37,486 nucleotides of DNA from JBKBMT01 sp046295655 (GTDB lineage: Bacteria > Pseudomonadota > Alphaproteobacteria > Rhodobacterales > Rhodobacteraceae). Below are positions 32,464 through 37,486 of the stretch, one piece after another; the first letter of the stretch is position 1; each line of letters opens with the position of its first letter. The translations under genes were made by a program, and so were the position numbers. Below the pieces are notes generated by a model that was given only the letters and a program-made list of their open reading frames with translations, was not told the origin of the DNA and searched no databases. The stretch is taken from the NCBI GenBank assembly GCA_046295655.1, contig JBKBMT010000025.1, positions 1-37,486 on the forward strand, written 5' to 3'.

Positions 32464-33345
32464 ATGCCCGATCCTGCCGATCTGCCCTTCGACGGCGCCA
32501 TAAGCCGCTTTCACGCCGAGACCGCGCCGCCCGATATCCGCGCGGCCGTTGACGCGGGTGGCAAGCGCGACGTGATCACGCCGGGCTATCCCTACGACCG
32601 CTGGATGAAAAGGGCGGACTACGAGGCCGAACTCGGCCGGCTCCAGATAGAACTGGTCAAGCTTCAGGCGCATCTGGCGGCGTCGGGCCAGCGTGTGGTC
32701 GCGATCTTCGAAGGGCGCGACGCGGCCGGGAAGGGCGGGGCGATCCAGCGGCTGACGATGAACCTCAACCCGCGCCAGACCTATATCGTCGCCCTGCCCA
32801 AGCCCTCGGACCGCGAGGCGAAGCAATGGTATTTCCAGCGCTATGTGGACTGGCTTCCGGCCGCAGGCGAGATGGCCGTGTTCGACCGCAGCTGGTACAA
32901 CCGCGGCGTGGTCGAGAAGGTTTTCGGCTTCTGCACCGACGACCAGCGCGAACGCTTCTTCCACCAGCTTCCCGCCTTCGAGCGGATGCTGGTGGACGAC
33001 GGGGTGATCCTGCTGAAGATCTGGCTGACCGTGGGTCGGGCCGAACAGCTGCGCCGGTTGCTGGCGCGCGAGCGCGATCCGCTGAAGCAGTGGAAGCTGA
33101 GCTGGATCGATGTCGAGGGCCTGAACCGCTGGGACGCCTACACGGCCGCGATCGCCGAGACCTTCGCGCGCAGCCACACCGATTTCGCCCCCTGGACGGT
33201 GATCCTCGCCGACGACAAGCATCGGGCGCGGCTGGCGGCGATCCGCACCATCCTTGGGGCGCTGGACTACGCCCGCAAGGATGCCGCGGCGGTCGGCGCG
33301 GTCGATCCCGCCATCTGCGGCGGGCCGGAGATCTGGCCGGGCTGA
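32464..33345 (+). CDS. ppk2: Polyphosphate kinase 2
   Basis: This 293-residue kinase transfers phosphate between polyphosphate and nucleotides in the cytosol. Walker A is FEGRDAAGKGG (residues 82-92), Walker B is VFDRSWYNRGVVE with Asp141, and the lid region runs from ARERDPLKQWKLSWID. The MKRADYEAELGRLQIELVKLQ helix precedes Walker A. Length and motif spacing fit class I PPK2 enzymes, mainly ADP-phosphorylating. It lies 39 bases beyond the hydrolase gene and 16 before a TetR gene. Confidence 0.94.
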   Translation: MPDPADLPFDGAISRFHAETAPPDIRAAVDAGGKRDVITPGYPYDRWMKRADYEAELGRLQIELVKLQAHLAASGQRVVAIFEGRDAAGKGGAIQRLTMNLNPRQTYIVALPKPSDREAKQWYFQRYVDWLPAAGEMAVFDRSWYNRGVVEKVFGFCTDDQRERFFHQLPAFERMLVDDGVILLKIWLTVGRAEQLRRLLARERDPLKQWKLSWIDVEGLNRWDAYTAAIAETFARSHTDFAPWTVILADDKHRARLAAIRTILGALDYARKDAAAVGAVDPAICGGPEIWPG

Positions 33346-33361
33346 GGCCGGCCGGGGCCCC

Positions 33362-33979
33362 ATGGCCAAGCAGGGATATCATCACGGCAACCTGCGCCAG
33401 GAACTTGTCGATGCGGCGCTGCGCCTGATCGAGGAGAAGGGGCCGGCGGGCTTTACCCTGTCCGAGGCGGCGCGCGAGGCCGGGGTGACGCCGGCTGCCG
33501 TCTATCGGCATTTCGAGGGGCGCGAGGACCTGATCGCGGAATGCGCGATCCAGGGCTATGGCATCTTCGCCGATCTGATGGAACATGCCTTCAACGACGG
33601 CAAGCCATCGGCGCTTGCCGCCTTCGAGGCGACCGGGCGCGCCTATCTGGCCTTCGCGCGCCGGTTTCCGGGGCACTACATGGCGATGTTCGAGAGCGGG
33701 TTGTCGGTGAACGCGCATCCGGGGCTCGCACAGGCGGCGGCGCGCGGGCGCGCGACGCTCGAGGCCGCGGCGGCGCGGCTGTCGGAGCATCTGCCGCCCG
33801 GGCGGCGGCCGCCGGCGGCGATGTTCTCGGCCCATGTCTGGGCGATGAGCCACGGGGTGGTGGAGCTTTTCGCCCGCGGCGCGCCGGGCGCCCGCTCGCC
33901 CTTCTCGCCCGAGGATCTGCTGGAGGCGGGGATCGGGATCTATCTGCGCGGGCTGGGGCTGTTGCCGCCCGACCGCTAG
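33362..33979 (+). CDS. TetR-family transcriptional regulator
   Basis: This 205-residue regulator has an N-terminal helix-turn-helix (about residues 5-55: GFTLSEAAREAGVTPAAVYRHFEGREDLIAE) matching the TetR pattern. The C-terminal ligand-binding domain is variable and Ala-rich, with AFARRFPGHYMAMFES and FSAHVWAMSHGVVELFARG. It starts 16 bases after ppk2 and is convergent with the ChaC-like gene. No operator next to it is obvious and the target genes are unknown. Confidence 0.93.
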   Translation: MAKQGYHHGNLRQELVDAALRLIEEKGPAGFTLSEAAREAGVTPAAVYRHFEGREDLIAECAIQGYGIFADLMEHAFNDGKPSALAAFEATGRAYLAFARRFPGHYMAMFESGLSVNAHPGLAQAAARGRATLEAAAARLSEHLPPGRRPPAAMFSAHVWAMSHGVVELFARGAPGARSPFSPEDLLEAGIGIYLRGLGLLPPDR

Positions 33980-34021
33980 GCGCCGGGCCGCCCGGGCATG
34001 GCGCGACCCGGCGTCCGCCGC

Positions 34022-34552
34022 TCATCCATCCGGGCACAGCGCCCGGACTCGCCGGGACAGCCATACGAGGTCCGGGTCGTCGATCCCCAGGGCCTGAAGG
34101 TGCGCCACCGTGTTCCACAGATAGTCGCGGTTGGCGCCGCGCCCGCCGTGGGCCCGGGCGATGACCTGCGCCTGATCCTCCAGCGACAGGGGGCCGGTAT
34201 ATTGCCGGTGCGCCGGGTCGATCACGAAGGCCGTCGCCTCGACCGTCGCGCCCGAGCCGAGTGCCAGCGGCAGCGTCGCTTCCAGATAGGCCGCCGAGAT
34301 CAGTTCGCGCTCGCGCAGCGCGGCAAGGGTTGCGGCCTCGGCCCCCGGCGCCACCCGGAACGCCAGCCCGTCGCAGACTGCGCCGCGCCGAGCGTCGAGC
34401 GCCAGCACGAGGCCGGGGCATTCGGGTGTGCCGCGGTGGTGGATCGACCACATGCAGAAGCACCGGTGCCAGCCGTGCAGCCGGGCAGGGGCGGTCTCGG
34501 CGACCGGAAAATCGGGGTTCCACATCAGCGATCCGTAGCCGAACACCCACAT
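34022..34552 (-). CDS. Gamma-glutamylcyclotransferase, ChaC family
   Basis: This 176-residue protein has the ChaC start VFGYGSLMW (residues 3-11), the glutathione-binding loop of the family. CMWSIHHRGTPECPGLVLAL and the catalytic Glu region LRERELIS (Glu81 or Glu83) follow. The family cleaves glutathione to 5-oxoproline and Cys-Gly. The start at 34552 is the only one at the family's N-terminus; a frame to 34744 would add about 64 Arg/Pro-rich residues antisense to the DUF2125 gene. A weak GCGGGA lies upstream. Confidence 0.9.
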   Translation of the reverse strand: MWVFGYGSLMWNPDFPVAETAPARLHGWHRCFCMWSIHHRGTPECPGLVLALDARRGAVCDGLAFRVAPGAEAATLAALRERELISAAYLEATLPLALGSGATVEATAFVIDPAHRQYTGPLSLEDQAQVIARAHGGRGANRDYLWNTVAHLQALGIDDPDLVWLSRRVRALCPDG

Positions 34553-34635
34553 GTGTCGTATCCCGCACTGGCCCCGGCCGGCGGGGCTGATGTATTGCCG
34601 CGTTCTAGCGGGGCCTCGCGGCGAAGGGAACGGCG

Positions 34636-35631
34636 ATGCGCGTGCTTCTGGTTCTGGTGCTGGTGGCGGTGACCGTCTGGGGGGCGTGGTGGTGGGCCGC
34701 CGCGACTGCGGTCGAGCGCGCGACCGAAGGCTGGATCGCCGCACGCCGGGCCGAGGGCTGGACGGTCGATACCGGCGGCACGGCGGTGCGTGGCTTTCCG
34801 AACCGGCTGGACCTTACGCTGACGGCGCCGCGTCTGGCCGACCCGGTCACCGGCACCGCCTGGGCGGCGCCCTTCGTCCAGCTTTTCGCGCTCAGCTACC
34901 GGCCCTGGCATGTGATCGCCGCCTTCCCGCCCGAACAGAACATCGACCTGGCCGACGGGGGCGGGCTTCGGATCGCGGCGGCGAAGTTGCAGGCAAGTCT
35001 CGTGGTGCGCCCCTCGGTCGATCTGACCTTCGACCGGGCCGCGCTGGTGGGCGATGCGGTGGAGCTTCGGACGCCCCAGGATACCGTCCTGATGGAGGTG
35101 CTGCGGGTCGGGCTGCGCGAGGCGGAGGGGCGTCCGGGCGTGCTCGATCTGGGTGTCGAGGTGCACAGGCTCGATCCCGGTGCGGCCTTCCGGGCGGGCC
35201 TGCCCGCGGGAACCCCGCTACCCGAGCGGATCGCGACCGCGAAGCTTCTGGCCGATATCGGATTGACTGCACCGCTCGACCGGCACCTGCCCTATACCCG
35301 TCCGCGGGTCAGCCGGGTCGAGCTGCGCGACGGTCGGCTCGACTGGGGCAGCCTGCGGATCGAGGCGCGCGGTGCGGTTTCGGCCGACGCGGCCGGACGG
35401 GCCGAGGGGCGCATCGACATCACGTTCCATGACTGGCCGCTGGCGCTGGCGGCGGCGCAGGCGGCGGGCTGGATCGCGCCAGAGGTCGCGCCGACCTGGA
35501 CCCAGGCGCTGACCATGCTGGAAGCCGCCGGGGGCACGCCCGGCACCGTGACCCTGCCGCTTGCCATGTCCGGCGGCTGGATGAGCCTTGGCCCGCTGCC
35601 GATCGGGGCGGCGCCGCGGCTGTCCAACTGA
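34636..35631 (+). CDS. DUF2125 family protein
   Basis: This 331-residue protein has one N-terminal helix (VLLVLVLVAVTVWGAWWW), acting as an uncleaved anchor or signal, and a large extracytoplasmic domain rich in beta strands. The family start is WWWAAATAVERATEGWIAARRAEGWTV; RGFPNRLDLTL, VQLFALSYRPWHVIAAFP and RVELRDGRLDWGSLRIEARG also fit DUF2125. The family is conserved in alphaproteobacteria and its function is unknown. GAAGGGAA lies upstream of the ATG. Its start is divergent from the ChaC-like gene, 83 bases apart. Confidence 0.9.
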   Translation: MRVLLVLVLVAVTVWGAWWWAAATAVERATEGWIAARRAEGWTVDTGGTAVRGFPNRLDLTLTAPRLADPVTGTAWAAPFVQLFALSYRPWHVIAAFPPEQNIDLADGGGLRIAAAKLQASLVVRPSVDLTFDRAALVGDAVELRTPQDTVLMEVLRVGLREAEGRPGVLDLGVEVHRLDPGAAFRAGLPAGTPLPERIATAKLLADIGLTAPLDRHLPYTRPRVSRVELRDGRLDWGSLRIEARGAVSADAAGRAEGRIDITFHDWPLALAAAQAAGWIAPEVAPTWTQALTMLEAAGGTPGTVTLPLAMSGGWMSLGPLPIGAAPRLSN

Positions 35632-35652
35632 CCGCCGCCCGTGCGGTTCTGC

Positions 35653-35681
35653 TTGACCGGGGACGCCGGTCGCGGTCTTTT
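35653..35681 (+). promoter_or_regulatory. Possible promoter of the Prx-like/2OG gene
   Basis: TTGACC (35653-35658), then 17 bases, then TCTTTT (35676-35681). The -35 box matches 5 of 6 positions and has the same sequence as in the nrdJ and pyrE promoters; the -10 box is poor. The start codon is 46 bases further on. Confidence 0.35.
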
Positions 35682-35727
35682 CGTTTTGTGGCCACCTGCC
35701 GCCCGCCCCTGACCGGAACGACGACCG

Positions 35728-36882
35728 ATGACCAGCAGCCCCGCACCGGCCCCCAGCCGGCCCGTCGCACCCGAGCGTGTGCAGCTCTTGCCCGGCGACC
35801 GGGCGCCGGGCTTTCACGCCCGCACCATGCAGAACCCCCAGTTCCGTTTCGACAGCGTCGCCGGCCGGTGGCTGGTGCTGGGCTTCCTGGGCTCCGCCGC
35901 CCATCCCGAGATCGCCGCCCGCGTCGCAGCCGTTACGGAGGCGACCGACCAGTTCGACGACGACCGCGCCAGCCTGTTCCTGCTCAGCAGCGATCCCTCG
36001 GACGAGACCGAGTGCCGGCTCGCCGACCGCATCCCCGGCTGCCGGGTGTTCTGGGATGCCGACGGCGCGGTGGCGCGGGCATACGGGGCGCTGCCGGCCG
36101 CGGGCACGGCCGAGGCCGGCCTTGCCTATTCGCCGGCCTGGGTGCTGATCGATCCGGGCCTGACCATCCGCCGTGTGGTGCCGTTCCGGACCGACGGCGG
36201 CGACGTGGCCGAGCTGCTGTCGGCCCTGCGCGCCGCTCCGCCGCCCGAGGCCTTTCTTGGCTTCGAGGTTCCGGCCCCGATCCTTGTTCTGCCGGACGTG
36301 TTCGAACCGGCCTTCTGCGACCATCTCATCGGCCTTTACGAGGCCGCCGGAGGCGCGATGTCGGGCTTCATGCGCGACCAGGACGGCAAGACGGTCGCGG
36401 TCCACGACCCGAGCTTCAAGGTGCGTCGGGACTATATCATCGAGGACGAGGCCTTGCGTGCCCAGGTGCAGGCCCGCATCATGCGCCGCGTCCTGCCGCA
36501 GATCGAGCGGGTGCACTTCTTCCGTGCCACCCGGATGGAGCGCTATCTGGTCGCCTGCTACGATGCCGCCGAGGGCGGGCATTTCCGCCCGCACCGGGAC
36601 AACACCACCCATGGCACCGCGCACCGGCGCTATGCCGTCTCGATCAACCTCAACGAGGATTTCGAGGGCGGCGAGGTCAGCTTTCCCGAATACGGGCCGC
36701 GCGGCTACAAGGCGCCGCGGGGCGGGGCGGTGATCTTTTCCTGCTCGCTTCTGCATGCGGTGGGACGGGTGACATCGGGCCGCCGTTTCGCCTTCCTGCC
36801 GTTTCTCTACGACGACGCCGCCGCCGCGATCCGGGAGCGTAATGCGGCGAAGGTGCCGACGGCGGCAGGCTACCGCGCCTGA
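35728..36882 (+). CDS. Peroxiredoxin-like / 2-oxoglutarate-Fe(II) oxygenase fusion
   Basis: This 384-residue protein joins two domains. Residues ~20-165 follow an AhpC/TSA thioredoxin fold (LLPGDRAPGF, WLVLGFLGSAAHPE, VFWDADGAVARAYGAL, AWVLIDPGLTIRRV). The peroxidatic Cys is missing: the position after the strand at 50-55 is SAAHPE, and the domain's only cysteines (96 and 105) lie elsewhere. Residues ~185-365 are a prolyl-4-hydroxylase-like oxygenase with iron ligands His289, Asp291 (FRPHRDN) and His343 and a 2-oxoglutarate Arg at 352/353. The oxygenase is thus probably active and the peroxiredoxin part structural. There is no signal peptide. The substrate is unknown. Confidence 0.88.
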   Translation: MTSSPAPAPSRPVAPERVQLLPGDRAPGFHARTMQNPQFRFDSVAGRWLVLGFLGSAAHPEIAARVAAVTEATDQFDDDRASLFLLSSDPSDETECRLADRIPGCRVFWDADGAVARAYGALPAAGTAEAGLAYSPAWVLIDPGLTIRRVVPFRTDGGDVAELLSALRAAPPPEAFLGFEVPAPILVLPDVFEPAFCDHLIGLYEAAGGAMSGFMRDQDGKTVAVHDPSFKVRRDYIIEDEALRAQVQARIMRRVLPQIERVHFFRATRMERYLVACYDAAEGGHFRPHRDNTTHGTAHRRYAVSINLNEDFEGGEVSFPEYGPRGYKAPRGGAVIFSCSLLHAVGRVTSGRRFAFLPFLYDDAAAAIRERNAAKVPTAAGYRA

Positions 36883-36917
36883 CCCGCCCGCCCGCCCGCG
36901 GGGCGCGCGCGCGGCAC

Positions 36918-37486
36918 CTAGCGGCAGTAGCGCCCGCGCCGGTGCTGGGCGGTGTCGAGGTGCAGGTGATCCTCGTGCATGCCGTCCGATCCGGGGCCGA
37001 GGGTGGTGGTGAACGGCCCGCAGGCGGACTTGTGCATGGCCTTCAGGATATGGCCGTCGCGACCGCGCCAGTCGCGCAGCACGCTCAGCACCCGGCCGTC
37101 GGCAAGGGTGATGGCGGAAATGTCGATCGCCCGGCCGCGGCCGTGTTCGGAAAGCCGCGCGCCGGGCCGGTGGTTGCGGGTGCGGCAGGTGTAATGGGCC
37201 GCCACATGCAACTGCGCGACCCCGCCGCCGGCGCGGCCGACTGCGGGTTTCACCCCGTCCCGCACCCAGGCCGCCAGCGCGTTCGCGGTGTCGCAGTCCA
37301 TGGTCGCCGGGGTGCTGAGCCGGACACCGTCCACGACGTTCACCCGGACCGGCCGCTCGATCCCGCAGCCGCGGATCTGGCCGACGATGCGCGGCAGCGT
37401 CTCGCCCAGAAGCGCGGGATTGCCGCAAAGCGCGCCCCGCGTTCCCCGCATCGGATCGCCACCCGGTGCGGGGCGGATGATGGCCG
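36918..37486 (-). CDS. Extensin-like family protein (5' partial)
   Basis: The frame is open to the right edge, so the N-terminus and any signal peptide are missing; an ATG at 37451 is within it but is not the likely start. The visible part matches the bacterial extensin-like domain, with RGCGIERPVRVNVVDGVRLS, TMDCDTANALAAWV, HYTCRTRNHRPGARLSEHG, RAIDISAITLADG and, near the end, GMHEDHLHLDTAQHRRGRYC. The His/Asp pattern SEHGRGRAID and HEDHLHLD suggests a zinc peptidase-like site (the LAS/VanY fold), but activity in this family is not established. It is convergent with the upstream fusion gene, with 35 bases between the stops. Confidence 0.9.
   Translation of the reverse strand, partial: AIIRPAPGGDPMRGTRGALCGNPALLGETLPRIVGQIRGCGIERPVRVNVVDGVRLSTPATMDCDTANALAAWVRDGVKPAVGRAGGGVAQLHVAAHYTCRTRNHRPGARLSEHGRGRAIDISAITLADGRVLSVLRDWRGRDGHILKAMHKSACGPFTTTLGPGSDGMHEDHLHLDTAQHRRGRYCR

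Noticed and set aside
34571..34587. GCCCCG/CGGGGC hairpin in the ChaC-DUF2125 gap
   Set aside because: A 6-bp GC stem is common by chance here, and a divergent gap is not a termination site.
36893..36905. Short hairpin CGCCC-GCG-GGGCG between convergent genes
   Set aside because: Only a 5-bp stem in a GC-only repeat, and no T-run on either strand.

Overview
The window is a GC-rich chromosomal segment of an alphaproteobacterium, most likely Rhodobacterales (Paracoccaceae). This rests on the gene families present: a DUF1489 protein, a DUF2125 protein, an HWE-family histidine kinase, a class II ribonucleotide reductase, a DUF2793 spike-like protein, and the order yajC-secD-secF-tauE-Mth938. It also rests on the heavy GC bias at third codon positions. 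The species cannot be named from sequence alone. Coding density is high and no stretch over 300 bases lacks a gene; the longest gap is 262 bases between dnaB and pyrE. No tRNA, rRNA, CRISPR array, insertion sequence or prophage block was recognised. An assembly gap of 10 N lies at 8660-8669.

Layout. (1) 1-7 kb: the 3' part of a sensor kinase with an ethylene-receptor-like membrane domain, then dnaB, pyrE and a DUF1489 gene on the minus strand, then nrdJ (B12-dependent ribonucleotide reductase) and a small membrane protein on the plus strand. (2) 7-20.3 kb: a divergent uptake and catabolism island. The minus strand carries an amidohydrolase, then a four-gene CUT1/Ugp-type ABC transporter behind its own dyad operator. 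The plus strand carries a Liv-type ABC transporter (livG, livF, binding protein, livH, livM), a stand-alone GAF protein and a three-subunit flavin/iron-sulfur dehydrogenase of the HcnABC, opine-oxidase and D-hydroxyproline-dehydrogenase type. Most junctions overlap by 1-20 bases. (3) 20.3-24.5 kb: yajC-secD-secF protein-export genes, a TauE/SafE transporter and an Mth938-domain protein. (4) 24.6-29.6 kb: a DUF2793 fibre/spike-like protein, convergent manC, a DUF1638 gene with a tiny membrane protein, and an EamA transporter. (5) 29.6-37.5 kb: a P-loop ATPase, metA (predicted acetyl-CoA type), a hydrolase, ppk2, a TetR regulator, a ChaC-like gene, a DUF2125 gene, a peroxiredoxin-like/2OG-oxygenase fusion, and the 3' part of an extensin-like gene that runs off the end.

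How it fits together. The island in region 2 is the best candidate for an undescribed system. Two transporters of different substrate classes flank one hydrolase and one electron-transfer oxidase. This suggests import and breakdown of an amide-linked or opine-like compound, but the substrate cannot be read from the sequence. The other strong observation is the kinase at the left edge, which keeps every ethylene- and copper-binding position I could align with plant ETR1. The rest is mostly core metabolism and housekeeping.
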